Shown here in pieces: positions 17,229 through 25,040 of a stretch of DNA of 56,825 nt (position 1 is the first letter of the stretch; each line of letters begins with the position of its first letter). The position numbers were made by a program, and so were the translations under genes. Source of the stretch: Candidatus Gastranaerophilales bacterium (GTDB lineage: Bacteria > Cyanobacteriota > Vampirovibrionia > Gastranaerophilales > UBA9579); NCBI GenBank assembly GCA_028689995.1, contig JAQVCB010000009.1, forward strand, positions 1 through 56,825, read 5' to 3'. The notes beneath the pieces were generated by a model. It searched no databases. It saw only the letters and a list, made by a program, of their open reading frames with translations, and was not told the origin of the DNA.

Positions 17229-18590
17229 TTAACTTAGTATATAGGCCTTTAATACCTTTTTATTATTGTTTTTGCAGTATGCAGCAAGGTTGTTAAACTC
17301 ATATTTATTAGTAGAACCAATTTCTCCAACAAATATTACGCTTTCTGAATTGTTTATCAAATCAAGACATTCCTTTGAAAAGTCAGGTTTATTGAATATC
17401 TCTATGTTAGGAACATTGATATCTTTAATAAATCTGGATGCCGCACTGCTGCCCGTCAAAGAAATAATGCACAATTTACTGCTACAGAGAGCAATATCCA
17501 GAGCAGCCTCCTTGATGTGCTGCTTCAGATTTCTTTTGGAGTTCAATCTCCAGTTATCTTCCATATCTATTATAGAAAGTTTACTGCTAAACTTTTCCCT
17601 TGCAAAAATAACTGAAAAAGCGAGGAAAGATGAGATAACTATAGACAATAGAATTACGGAAGGTAGATTAGGTTCTGAAAAATCAGCATAGTCAAGTATT
17701 GTAGGCTGTTTTATGATAGTTACATTTGTTGCATTTTTAGAAATATTTTCAACAAGTACACTCCATTCGTATTTTGTTTTTAAAGTCTTCTGCTCCTCGG
17801 TTGCCTGAACAAGTTCATCTTCGAGGCTTTTAGATTCCACCTGCTCCCTGGAGGTTGTTTTTAAATTTTTGTTAATTCTTTTATCATATAGGCTCAGTAA
17901 ACCGTTTAAGCCTAAAACACTACTGTCTATGTGTGATTCTGATCTAGATTTATGTTCTTTAAGTTTATTGGCTTTTTCGGCTACATTTTTTTGAGCTTTC
18001 TGGAATGTATTTTCAAGAATAGCCCTATCACTTGATGCCTTCTTTGAGTTGATATTTTCATAAATTTTTCTATAATTTTTTATTATTGAATCAACCACTT
18101 TAAAAGCTGTTTCAGGGTTATCAGAGCTATATGAAATGTTGATGACATTAGAGCCCTTTACATCCTCAATATCAGTGTTTCTCTCTAAAAAGTCGTTTAC
18201 CGACAACAGCTTATTTTTTTTCCTGCCCTTCTTGTAGATCAGACTGTTTTCTCTAATTACAGGTTCCAGAACAAGAGGAGATTTCAGGATTTCTACTTCA
18301 TTGACTAAACTGTTTGATCCTCCTAGTATACTAGAAAAATTTCCCTGTCCTGCGCTGCCAAAATCAGCCATTACAAAGGGGTTAATATCTGCTAAATTTG
18401 TAGAGTTAGCCTTATTAATAAGCAGCTCAGCCTGAACCTCATATTTTTTTGGCAGTATATTAAATAAGGCAATTACCATTACAATTGCTAAAAAAACAAA
18501 AAATAAAATTAATTTATATCTATAAAGTACAATTCTAAATATTTTGCTTAAATTAAGTAATAAATCATCTTTTTCAAAATTATTTTCCAT
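17229..18590 (-). CDS. Wzz-type polysaccharide chain-length regulator (complete copy)
   Basis: A 453-residue polysaccharide co-polymerase. An N-terminal transmembrane helix (LILFFVFLAIVMVIALFNIL) is followed by the Wzz periplasmic domain (LLINKANSTNLADINPF, EILKSPLVLEPVI), a charged coiled-coil region (about 200-290), and a second helix (VILLSIVISSFLAFSVIF). After the second helix is a ~110-residue cytoplasmic domain with alternating beta/alpha segments (LCIISLTGSSAA, SVIFVGEIGS). It resembles the tyrosine-autokinase fold of Wzc but has no Walker A motif and no tyrosine cluster. AAGGAA precedes the ATG. The prophage begins within about 100 bases upstream, so the original promoter or link to the gene at 54279 is probably lost. 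Confidence 0.88.
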   Translation of the reverse strand: MENNFEKDDLLLNLSKIFRIVLYRYKLILFFVFLAIVMVIALFNILPKKYEVQAELLINKANSTNLADINPFVMADFGSAGQGNFSSILGGSNSLVNEVEILKSPLVLEPVIRENSLIYKKGRKKNKLLSVNDFLERNTDIEDVKGSNVINISYSSDNPETAFKVVDSIIKNYRKIYENINSKKASSDRAILENTFQKAQKNVAEKANKLKEHKSRSESHIDSSVLGLNGLLSLYDKRINKNLKTTSREQVESKSLEDELVQATEEQKTLKTKYEWSVLVENISKNATNVTIIKQPTILDYADFSEPNLPSVILLSIVISSFLAFSVIFAREKFSSKLSIIDMEDNWRLNSKRNLKQHIKEAALDIALCSSKLCIISLTGSSAASRFIKDINVPNIEIFNKPDFSKECLDLINNSESVIFVGEIGSTNKYEFNNLAAYCKNNNKKVLKAYILS

Positions 18591-18701
18591 CAGACACTTC
18601 CTTGTTTAGGTAAAAATAAATATTCTATTTTAATACTTGATATTAACTTTGTTATTGCAGTTATAGCAGAAATTAGAGAAAATGGAAAATAATTTTGAAA
18701 A
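18571..18701. repeat. 20-bp perfect inverted repeat at the wzz/prophage junction
   Basis: The first 20 bases of the complete wzz (complement of 18571-18590) recur in opposite orientation at 18682-18701, inside the last codons of the phage gpG gene. The arms are perfect and 91 bases apart. The match ends exactly at the ATG and after 20 bases. Confidence 0.75.
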
Positions 18702-19116
18702 TCATTTGTAAGTCATTATTACCAAGTTTTAAATAAGGCCTTGCTACTATTTTAATTTTTTTATTTCGTCCGGCATTGCCTCCGAATTGATGAATGGCAG
18801 CATAAATTTTGTTTGTGCCTATAATGGCTGAATTATCGTCATATTTGCTAGTTATTGATGCAGCTAGTTCGCCTCTCATCTGGAGAATTCTGCTAGGCCA
18901 GTATCCTTTTTTAGTTCGCTGTTTAATTGTGGATTTAGCAAGAAAAGTCCATTTATCAGGTCTGCCTTCTTTTTCAAAGTTCTCCTCAACAGAATCGATC
19001 ATAGTTCCTGCGATATTTTTCATAAGAGGTCTAAGGTTTTGAGTTTTAGAAATCAATTTTTCCAGAGCTCGCTGAAGTTCAGCATCTTCAATCTTTATTT
19101 CTATCGGTTCTGGCAT
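18673..19116 (-). CDS. Mu gpG-like virion morphogenesis protein
   Basis: The 147 residues match the phage virion morphogenesis/tail completion family (Mu gpG, P2 gpS): an amphipathic N-terminus (ELQRALEKLISKTQNLRPLMKNIAGTM), KWTFLAKSTIKQRTKKGYWPSRILQMRGELAASI, an AAIHQFGG motif and a C-terminal ARPYLKLGNNDLQ segment. Such proteins act in tail completion or head-tail joining. It is the last gene of the leftward packaging module and overlaps the methylase gene by 29 bases. Its final codons contain the wzz-like 20-bp sequence, so the C-terminus may be altered by the junction. Confidence 0.85.
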   Translation of the reverse strand: MPEPIEIKIEDAELQRALEKLISKTQNLRPLMKNIAGTMIDSVEENFEKEGRPDKWTFLAKSTIKQRTKKGYWPSRILQMRGELAASITSKYDDNSAIIGTNKIYAAIHQFGGNAGRNKKIKIVARPYLKLGNNDLQMIFKIIFHFL

Positions 19117-19909
19117 GGAATAATTCCTTTATTGGGTAATTGGCGATCAAAAGTTCTTTGAACATCTTATTTTTACGGTCTTTGTTGTTGATTCCATTAA
19201 GTCTTTCAATTGCGATCATTTCATAGTCTTTGTGGAGTTCTCGGACTTTTTCAGAATCATCGTAAGAGAGCAAGAATCTGCCTTTAATATTTTTCAAAAT
19301 TTCTTTAAGTCGTTCGTGGTCAAAGTCTTTTGTTGAAGTGGTTTCATAACCGCAGCCGAAAGTATATGGCGGATCACAGTAAAAGAAAGCTCCTTCAAAG
19401 TCATATTGCAGAATAAGTTTTTCAAAGTCTCTATTTTCAACAAGCACTTTATCCAGTCTTTTATGAATTGCATCGATTTTTAAAAGAATGTTGCCTTGAC
19501 TTTTACTTGCACCACCAGAAGATTTTTTAACAGTTCCATACGTCTCACCTCTGCCACCAAAAGAGCGTGTTATTAAAAACATAAACTTTGCAGCTCTTTG
19601 GATATCTGTTATTCCATCCATTTTCATAAACTGCATAAACATTTCTCTTGAGCCAAGAAGATATTTCAATTCTTCTTTTAATGCTTCAGGATGATATTTT
19701 ACAATTCTGAAGAGATTTACAAGTCTACCGTCAAGGTCGTTGTAAATTTCAAGATCTGCCCATTTTTGCTTATAAAACAGAACCCAGCCAGCACCTCCGA
19801 ACGGTTCTATATAAGACTGAATATCTTTTGGAATTAACGGTTCTATTGTTTTTCTAAGGAGTCTTTTACCTCCTACCCAGTTTAAAAGTGATTTTGTATC
19901 AATTGTCAT
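19088..19909 (-). CDS. Dam-like (D12 class) N6-adenine DNA methyltransferase
   Basis: Transfers a methyl group from SAM to adenine in DNA. The 273 residues have the D12-class order: an N-terminal target/SAM motif (LLNWVGGKR, residues 8-16), EPFGGAGWVLF (near 35), a helical target-recognition domain, and the catalytic DPPYTF near 184. Glycine-rich SFGGRGETYG lies between. All key motifs are intact. It is embedded between gpF and gpG in the packaging operon and overlaps both neighbours by 11 and 29 bases, so it is expressed late, presumably to methylate progeny DNA against host restriction. The recognition sequence cannot be predicted from here. Confidence 0.9.
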   Translation of the reverse strand: MTIDTKSLLNWVGGKRLLRKTIEPLIPKDIQSYIEPFGGAGWVLFYKQKWADLEIYNDLDGRLVNLFRIVKYHPEALKEELKYLLGSREMFMQFMKMDGITDIQRAAKFMFLITRSFGGRGETYGTVKKSSGGASKSQGNILLKIDAIHKRLDKVLVENRDFEKLILQYDFEGAFFYCDPPYTFGCGYETTSTKDFDHERLKEILKNIKGRFLLSYDDSEKVRELHKDYEMIAIERLNGINNKDRKNKMFKELLIANYPIKELFHARTDRNKD

Positions 19910-20669
19910 TATTTTGCCTCCAATCTTTTAATCTCCCGGGGTTATAGCTCCAGCCAACATCCGGTGCAATCTTATGTTCTGTCAATGGATCTGTATAAAC
20001 TGCAACGGGCCTTAGTTCTCCTGTTTTTTTTGAAACAAGCCTTAATTCTTCTGATAATTGACCATCTGATTTATCAACTCCGAGATCTCTTTCTTTTATA
20101 TTCTCATCAGATAAAGCTCTAACTCTGCACCTGCATCCCCAGCCATTTGGCGGATAGAATGAATCCCAGAATGGGTCATCATAGCTGAATATTCTTCCGT
20201 TTAACTGAGAGTGAGCAGGTCTTGTTCTTCTATCCATTACTGCTACATATTGCCAATATGGTCGATTATCAATGTTATCAATCTGCTCTCGATATCTGCC
20301 AGCCATATAGGACGTTTGAATATTTGTCCTGTAAATTGTTTTCAATCTCCAGACTGAACCCAGCTGAACAGTTTCTGCTGAGGATCCATCTCCTATCCAA
20401 ACCTTTCCCCACCAGCCTTTGTTTTTAAGTTTAGGTTCAAGTTCCTTTTTAAACTGCTGAAAAGTAAGTCCTTTTTCCATTGCTTTTTCGACAATTTCTC
20501 TTATATCCTGCAGAATATCCTTTCGCATAACTTTAGCTACGACAAAAGATCTTGTATGAGCATCTTGCCAGATATCATGCCAGTCCCAAGTAAATTCATA
20601 TCCTTTATCCTTGAGATATTTTATGGCTTTCTCTGGAGTGAGAGTAATCAGATATTTAAGATCAGTCAT
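19899..20669 (-). CDS. Mu gpF-like head morphogenesis (minor head) protein
   Basis: The 256 residues fit the phage Mu F/SPP1 gp7 minor-head family. A central TIYRTNIQTSYMAGRYREQ segment, VMDRRTRPAHSQLNGRIF and the C-terminal PPNGWGCRCRVRALS motif with paired cysteines are all diagnostic. The protein is incorporated into the prohead with the portal and may accompany DNA. It overlaps the portal gene by 8 bases and the methylase by 11, so it belongs to the same operon. Confidence 0.9.
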   Translation of the reverse strand: MTDLKYLITLTPEKAIKYLKDKGYEFTWDWHDIWQDAHTRSFVVAKVMRKDILQDIREIVEKAMEKGLTFQQFKKELEPKLKNKGWWGKVWIGDGSSAETVQLGSVWRLKTIYRTNIQTSYMAGRYREQIDNIDNRPYWQYVAVMDRRTRPAHSQLNGRIFSYDDPFWDSFYPPNGWGCRCRVRALSDENIKERDLGVDKSDGQLSEELRLVSKKTGELRPVAVYTDPLTEHKIAPDVGWSYNPGRLKDWRQNNDN

Positions 20670-22104
20670 TTAATCTGCCCCATATTTCTGATATGAATAT
20701 TACTTTTTGAATGATTTTCTCTATTTTGTCTGTTTTTAAACCTTTTTCTGATAACTTTTCATAAATATCCTCATAGGAATTACCATCCTGAATGAGCTTT
20801 AAAATAGACATTAGAATTGTTTCGGCCTGCTTTTGAAGTTCTTCATCAGAAAATGACTCAATAAAATTATTAATAGTCTGTTGATCGAGAAACTCGCTCT
20901 GCTTAAATTCACTAAATTTAGGCTTTGCTTTATCAACTTCCTGCTGAATTTCAATATCTTCCTCATCAAACCCGTATGTTTTTATAAAATATTCCTTTGT
21001 GAATTTAACTCCTGTTTCGCAAAGTGTTTTATCACGCTGAGATAAAGTAAGATCGACATCTTCCTCCTCATACATTTCAAATACAGGAATATCTTTTTCG
21101 CTAAAATTAATTCCATAAATCCACTGAATAAGCTGATTTAAAGTTTTCTCAACAAGTTTTTTATCGGCATCAACTATGTCTTTCCTGACGTCCATATGTG
21201 TTTTTGATGCTGCATAGCTGCCTTTATTCCCTAATTCGGTTGTTAAGGTCTGACCTAGGATTGCTTTTGAAATTTCTGCATTCATTTTATCTATCAGTTT
21301 GTCAAAAACATCAGCTGATGAAGCTTTAGCTGCTTCCATAATTTCAACAGAACTGTCATCAGGAATAACAGCAATTGCATCCTGAACCATAGCTTCAAGC
21401 ATATCAGCCAGATTGTCTGTATCTTCTTTTGAAGTTCCACGAGGGTGTTTGCCAACTAAAAATGGCATTCCATATTTTTCAGTAAATATCACCCAGAATT
21501 TAAGACCACCTTTTTTAAATACAACAGGCCAGAAAACTCGTGATAAGGTTCTTTCTCCATATGGATTTTCATAGGTTGGATTTGATTGTGGACATAAGAA
21601 TTTACGCTCCGGTAAATCTTCACCGTAATAATTTTCTTTAGTACGGAATTTTAACTTGTTATCGTCATCAAAACAGAACCACTCCGAAGGTTTAGCTTTT
21701 ATCTCGGCAGGCAAAATTAGATTTCCCTGTTTTTTCCAGATAACTTCAAGTGGCTGAAAGCCGAACAATGAAACGTTTAAAATCTCTGAAATAATAGTGT
21801 ATAAGTCGATGGATTTTAAAAAATCTTCTATAAATTGCGATTGTTGGCTTTTATCCTTACCTCTATCAATTTCCCACTCAAGAGAAAGAACTCCTGATTT
21901 CCTTGATTGAACACAGGCCCAGACGTGAGGATCACATAACAGCTCTTTATAAATCCTGATGTCCTTGCCCTGCTTTTTCAAGACAGGATCAGGATCAGGC
22001 AGCATCATTGCCAGATTATAGAAATTGAATGATCGTTTTCTAGTAGCAATTTCATTTCCGACTGTATTATTTATATTTTTATCAGGATTTATATTTTTAG
22101 CCAT
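20662..22104 (-). CDS. Mu gp29-like portal protein (DUF935)
   Basis: The dodecameric portal is the DNA gate of the head. 480 residues is normal for the family. LCDPHVWACVQSRKSGVLSLEWEI near the start and FGFQPLEVIWKK, GERTLSRVFWPVVFKKGGLKFWVIFTEKYGMPFLVGK in the middle are the conserved DUF935 segments. A helical C-terminal region follows. It is transcribed leftward after the terminase; the 196-base gap between them holds a possible small gene (22188-22304). Confidence 0.9.
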   Translation of the reverse strand: MAKNINPDKNINNTVGNEIATRKRSFNFYNLAMMLPDPDPVLKKQGKDIRIYKELLCDPHVWACVQSRKSGVLSLEWEIDRGKDKSQQSQFIEDFLKSIDLYTIISEILNVSLFGFQPLEVIWKKQGNLILPAEIKAKPSEWFCFDDDNKLKFRTKENYYGEDLPERKFLCPQSNPTYENPYGERTLSRVFWPVVFKKGGLKFWVIFTEKYGMPFLVGKHPRGTSKEDTDNLADMLEAMVQDAIAVIPDDSSVEIMEAAKASSADVFDKLIDKMNAEISKAILGQTLTTELGNKGSYAASKTHMDVRKDIVDADKKLVEKTLNQLIQWIYGINFSEKDIPVFEMYEEEDVDLTLSQRDKTLCETGVKFTKEYFIKTYGFDEEDIEIQQEVDKAKPKFSEFKQSEFLDQQTINNFIESFSDEELQKQAETILMSILKLIQDGNSYEDIYEKLSEKGLKTDKIEKIIQKVIFISEIWGRLND

Positions 22105-22187
22105 AAACTATCCTTTAAACGGTTTTTAAACACTGGTTAAAAAGTGGTTAATTTTCCCTGTAATGAATTTTTATCTACTTGTGGGTA

Positions 22188-22304
22188 TCAATCTATGCAA
22201 AAATTAAAGAACTCCTTCTTCTGAGCTTCTGATAAACTATTAAAATGAGTTTTTAAAAAGTGAAGCAAAGCTCCCCTTTTTAACACTCCTACTGCCGTAT
22301 TCAA
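22188..22304 (-). CDS. Possible 38-residue phage protein between terminase and portal
   Basis: A short frame begins at a TTG that overlaps the terminase stop (TTGA overlap) or at an internal GTG after GTAGGA, and ends in TGA at 22188. The product would be about 38 residues with an amphipathic, plausible composition (LLHFLKTHFNSLSEAQKKE then FFNFCID). The overlap with the terminase stop suggests translational coupling. No family is recognised and the start codon is weak, so this is tentative. The remaining ~80 bases before the portal gene contain direct repeats of GGTTAA (22134-22152). Confidence 0.4.
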   Translation of the reverse strand: MNTAVGVLKRGALLHFLKTHFNSLSEAQKKEFFNFCID

Positions 22305-23650
22305 TAATTCTTTGTAGTCTCATAACATTCCCTTCTTGCTCGTGAAACAATGTTTATTGGGCCAGCATCAGTTCCAGCAGCATATAAAGCAAGTGCCAAA
22401 GCCCAAAATCTATCAGCGTGTCCGTTAACATCTGATGAATCTGCATCAAAACGTATATTTCCTGCTGATGTTGTAATCCTTCTTACTGAATGAAGATCTT
22501 CTCTAACATCGTGTTCCTGCGGAATATATACAGTTCTATCTTCAAAATTAGTTCTCAGATTATATGCAAGCTCTTCTTTTACCTTATTTGTAAAAGAAAT
22601 CGCCTCAACCCTATATTGTCCGAATTTTCTTTGTGCTGATTCAGCAAGCTGCATTCCTAATCCTGTTGAATCAATACAGCATCGCCTTAAGTTTTTATGT
22701 TTTAAAATTCCTGTTAAAACTTCTTCCTGAATATGAAACGGAGTCTTTTCAAGAATTTTAACTTGTCTGGTATATTTTGATTTTTCAAAAACTTCAAGAA
22801 TCCATATGACTGTTAAATCCTTCTTTCTGCCAATATCCATACCAACAAAAATATCTCCGGTTATATCTTCAATAGTCTTTAATATGTTTTCAGCTTCACA
22901 GGTTGATATAAGATCATAAGGCAGGAATGCCGAAGCTTCATCAATAGGTTCGCAGCAGTATTCCTGCAGCCAGGTATATTCATCAAAGCAGTTTGCCATC
23001 TGTTCATTGAGCCATTCTTCTTTTTCCTGCTCAGTTGCTTTTTTCTGGAGTATTTTATCAACCAGCCCTTCATCAACTGCTAATTGAATTGGTGTTGTAT
23101 GAAGATTCCATTTAAGCTTACCTTTTTGAACCTGCTCGATAAATTTATAAAATCTGCATTGTTTGCCGTTATGAGTAGAAAGAATTCTTAAAGGGAATCC
23201 CCAAGTTACACAAGGTCTTGCTGCTTTCCAAAGTAAATCCTGACTATCGTGGTGAGCAAACTCATCAAGCACAACCTTTCCACCTTTAGATCTGAAACCT
23301 TTAGGATTTGAAGATAGTGCGTGAATTTTAGTCCCGTTGGCAAATTCAATTACAAAAGCTTTTATATCTTTCTCTGAATCTATAACAATATTTCCAAGAG
23401 GTTTTGCAGCTAAATGGAAAAGTTTTGTCCATTGCTCGCAATATGTAATATATTCTCTTGCAGCTGATTCATCGGCTGAAGAGAACCAGACAGATGGTAC
23501 TTTTTTAGAAACACAATCCCTTACATCTTCATAGCTTTGAACATAGGTAGCTCCAATACGGCGTGATTTTTCCCATATTTTTACAGGGGAATTATCATCA
23601 AGCCATCTTTGTTGGTATGGTAAAAAGTATTTATTAAGTTCATTATTCAC
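22301..23650 (-). CDS. Mu gp28-like large terminase subunit
   Basis: The motor and nuclease that packages DNA. The 449 residues show an ATPase domain with an adenine/Walker A-like segment (WEKSRRIGATYVQSY, near 25-38), Walker B VVLDEFAHHD (near 130) and coupling motif STHN. The RNase-H-type nuclease domain starts at FVGMDIGRKKDLTVIWIL (near 270), with further acidic residues at CCIDSTGLG and DVNGHADRFWALALA. It overlaps the small terminase gene by 8 bases. The protein looks complete and intact. Confidence 0.92.
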   Translation of the reverse strand: MNNELNKYFLPYQQRWLDDNSPVKIWEKSRRIGATYVQSYEDVRDCVSKKVPSVWFSSADESAAREYITYCEQWTKLFHLAAKPLGNIVIDSEKDIKAFVIEFANGTKIHALSSNPKGFRSKGGKVVLDEFAHHDSQDLLWKAARPCVTWGFPLRILSTHNGKQCRFYKFIEQVQKGKLKWNLHTTPIQLAVDEGLVDKILQKKATEQEKEEWLNEQMANCFDEYTWLQEYCCEPIDEASAFLPYDLISTCEAENILKTIEDITGDIFVGMDIGRKKDLTVIWILEVFEKSKYTRQVKILEKTPFHIQEEVLTGILKHKNLRRCCIDSTGLGMQLAESAQRKFGQYRVEAISFTNKVKEELAYNLRTNFEDRTVYIPQEHDVREDLHSVRRITTSAGNIRFDADSSDVNGHADRFWALALALYAAGTDAGPINIVSRARRECYETTKNY

Positions 23651-24062
23651 GTTTCAATCCAAGAACCTCTTGCTCAATAATTGCTACAATATCCTGCGTT
23701 AATCCTTTTTTATCTTCCTTCTCTTCTTTCTTGGCTGATATATCCTCATATTCCTTAACCTTAAGAATCATCGGAAGCATACGAACAAAGGCATACATTC
23801 TTCCTGTATCAACCTTTTCACCTTTATCAAGGTCATCCTTTATTCCACTCATTAATTTTCTGGCAAATTCATATAATTCTTCGTGAAACATCTGTTTGCT
23901 GATAATGAATTGGCTTTTCTTTGTATCCCAATCACCTTCTTCTTTCCACCGTCTCACTGTGCGCTCATTTGAATTTGACCTTGAAGCTATTTCTTCAATG
24001 GTCATTTGACTCACAACATACATTCTCTCTGCTTCAGAGTAATATAGATGTTTCTTAGTCAA
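23643..24062 (-). CDS. Small terminase subunit (DUF1804, Mu gp27-like)
   Basis: The 139 residues start with a helix-turn-helix (EAERMYVVSQMTIEEIASRSNSNERTVRRWKEEGDW, about 9-45) that would recognise phage DNA. A helical region and a charged Lys/Glu linker follow, then a C-terminal helix (IVAIIEQEVLGLKRE) that could contact the large subunit. Position directly before the large terminase and overlaps on both sides (8 bases each) fit the small terminase of transposable phages. Confidence 0.82.
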   Translation of the reverse strand: MTKKHLYYSEAERMYVVSQMTIEEIASRSNSNERTVRRWKEEGDWDTKKSQFIISKQMFHEELYEFARKLMSGIKDDLDKGEKVDTGRMYAFVRMLPMILKVKEYEDISAKKEEKEDKKGLTQDIVAIIEQEVLGLKRE

Positions 24063-24300
24063 AATGAGCCTCCAGTTTCTCGATTTTGCTTTTTAAAATT
24101 TTCATCTGAGTTACAAGGGAGTTGAGTCTTGTTGTTGCAGTTGTTGCTTTTTCAATTTCAAGCCTGCAAATATCTTCTTCATAAGGATTAAGAAGTGACC
24201 GTATTAAAATAATTAAGCCTGATGCCTCAGTATCAAACTCTTTAAACTTTTTCCTTGCTTCTGCAAGTTGCCCTTTGATCTGCATGTTTTCAATATTCAT
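24055..24300 (-). CDS. Small coiled-coil phage protein (Mu gp26-like position)
   Basis: From ATG 24300 (AAGGA 10 bases upstream) the product is 81 residues, largely helical with heptad-like hydrophobics (IKGQLAEARKKFKEF, LEIEKATTATTRLNSLVTQMKILKSKIEKLEAHFD). An in-frame TTG two codons earlier is less likely. In transposable phages two or three short proteins precede the small terminase. This one matches by position and coiled-coil character only. The function is unknown. Confidence 0.7.
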   Translation of the reverse strand: MNIENMQIKGQLAEARKKFKEFDTEASGLIILIRSLLNPYEEDICRLEIEKATTATTRLNSLVTQMKILKSKIEKLEAHFD

Positions 24301-24355
24301 CCGCAAAGTTTCCTTTTTGCTTTCTATGTTTTAAACGTTGACATATAAGAGTGGC

Positions 24356-24610
24356 TTAGCCACCTTTCTGAAGCTCTTTTTTGAGAATCGGACACCATAA
24401 GTTCGTATCTATTTTGCTCTCTATTCTTGATAAAAGAGCTGCGTGATACTGATTAGTTTCAAGCAGATCCTTTAATACAATAAAGTTGTTATTGACAATA
24501 TCTTCAAAAGTCTTGACCTGAGACTTATGGTAAATGTACCAGATAGCAAAAATAACAGCAGGAAAACCAATATTCTTGATTAGCTCGATAAATAAGGCAG
24601 TTTCACTCAT
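24356..24610 (-). CDS. Small membrane protein, holin/gp25-like
   Basis: From ATG 24610 (GAGG 6 bases upstream) the product is 84 residues. It has one N-terminal membrane helix (IGFPAVIFAIWYIYH) preceded by an acidic start (MSETALFIELIK) and followed by an amphipathic region. The arrangement is that of single-span phage membrane proteins next to the terminase (DUF2730-like or BhlA-type holin-like). It is the first gene of the leftward packaging operon. Assignment as a lysis protein is inferred from topology and place only. Confidence 0.65.
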   Translation of the reverse strand: MSETALFIELIKNIGFPAVIFAIWYIYHKSQVKTFEDIVNNNFIVLKDLLETNQYHAALLSRIESKIDTNLWCPILKKELQKGG

Positions 24611-24643
24611 ATAGAACCTCAATACTTGTTAAGAAAGAAAGCT

Positions 24644-24660
24644 GCGGGATATAATCCCGC
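24644..24660. terminator. GC-rich hairpin in the divergent late region
   Basis: GCGGGAT, a 3-base loop (ATA) and ATCCCGC form a 7-bp perfect stem in an AT-rich setting, 34 bases upstream of the ATG at 24610. On the leftward strand it is followed by a pyrimidine-rich run. It could be an attenuator, a 5' mRNA-stabilising stem or part of an operator; termination is uncertain because it precedes a gene. Confidence 0.45.
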
Positions 24661-24714
24661 TTGCCAAAAAGAATTAGCCATTTGTATTTCAGAATAATCA
24701 TTTTAAAAACTCAA

Positions 24715-24764
24715 TTCAAATGCAGTACTGCAGTGCATTACTTCACTGCAGTACTGCATTTGAA
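24715..24764. promoter_or_regulatory. Long palindrome in the divergent late promoter region
   Basis: Arms of 21 bp (24715-24735 and 24744-24764) are perfect inverted repeats around the 8-base spacer CATTACTT. Each arm itself contains the 12-bp palindrome TGCAGTACTGCA, so the site presents two identical dyads. It lies between the divergent packaging operon (ATG 24610, leftward) and capsid/tail operon (ATG 24846, rightward). This is where a late activator such as the Mor-like protein (45030-45314) or a second regulator would act on both operons. Alternatively it is a structured RNA leader. Confidence 0.7.
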
Positions 24765-24845
24765 AATGACTTTCAAGAGGGCTTATACTGCCCGATATAA
24801 ATTCAGTTTTAAATTTTTAATTAAAAATCTATGAGGATTAAAAAA

Positions 24846-25025
24846 ATGAGTGATAGCAAGAAGTTCTGGCAATCAAAGACTTTCTGGGTAAATATTTTGT
24901 CTGCGATAGGCATAGTCGTTCAGACTAAAACCGGATTTGTCGTTGACCCAGCGACTCAAGCAATTGGCTTAACCGTTATAAACGGAGCGTTAAGAGCTGT
25001 AACTAAAGAACCTGTTTCTTGGTAA
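24846..25025 (+). CDS. Small phage membrane protein, putative holin
   Basis: From ATG 24846 (GAGG 10 bases upstream) the product is 59 residues: MSDSKKFWQSKTFWVNILSA, a hydrophobic helix, a short turn (TKTGFVVDP) and a second weakly hydrophobic segment ending TKEPVSW. This SKTFWVN...ITKEP pattern is familiar from short phage holin-like proteins. It is the first gene of the rightward late operon and ends only 15 bases before the protease start. The lysis role is inferred. Confidence 0.65.
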   Translation: MSDSKKFWQSKTFWVNILSAIGIVVQTKTGFVVDPATQAIGLTVINGALRAVTKEPVSW

Positions 25026-25040
25026 TTGGGAGGAATTAAA

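Noticed and set aside
18571-18701. The 20-bp inverted repeat as a transcription terminator
   Set aside because: A 91-base loop is far too long, and one arm is coding start of wzz and the other coding end of gpG.
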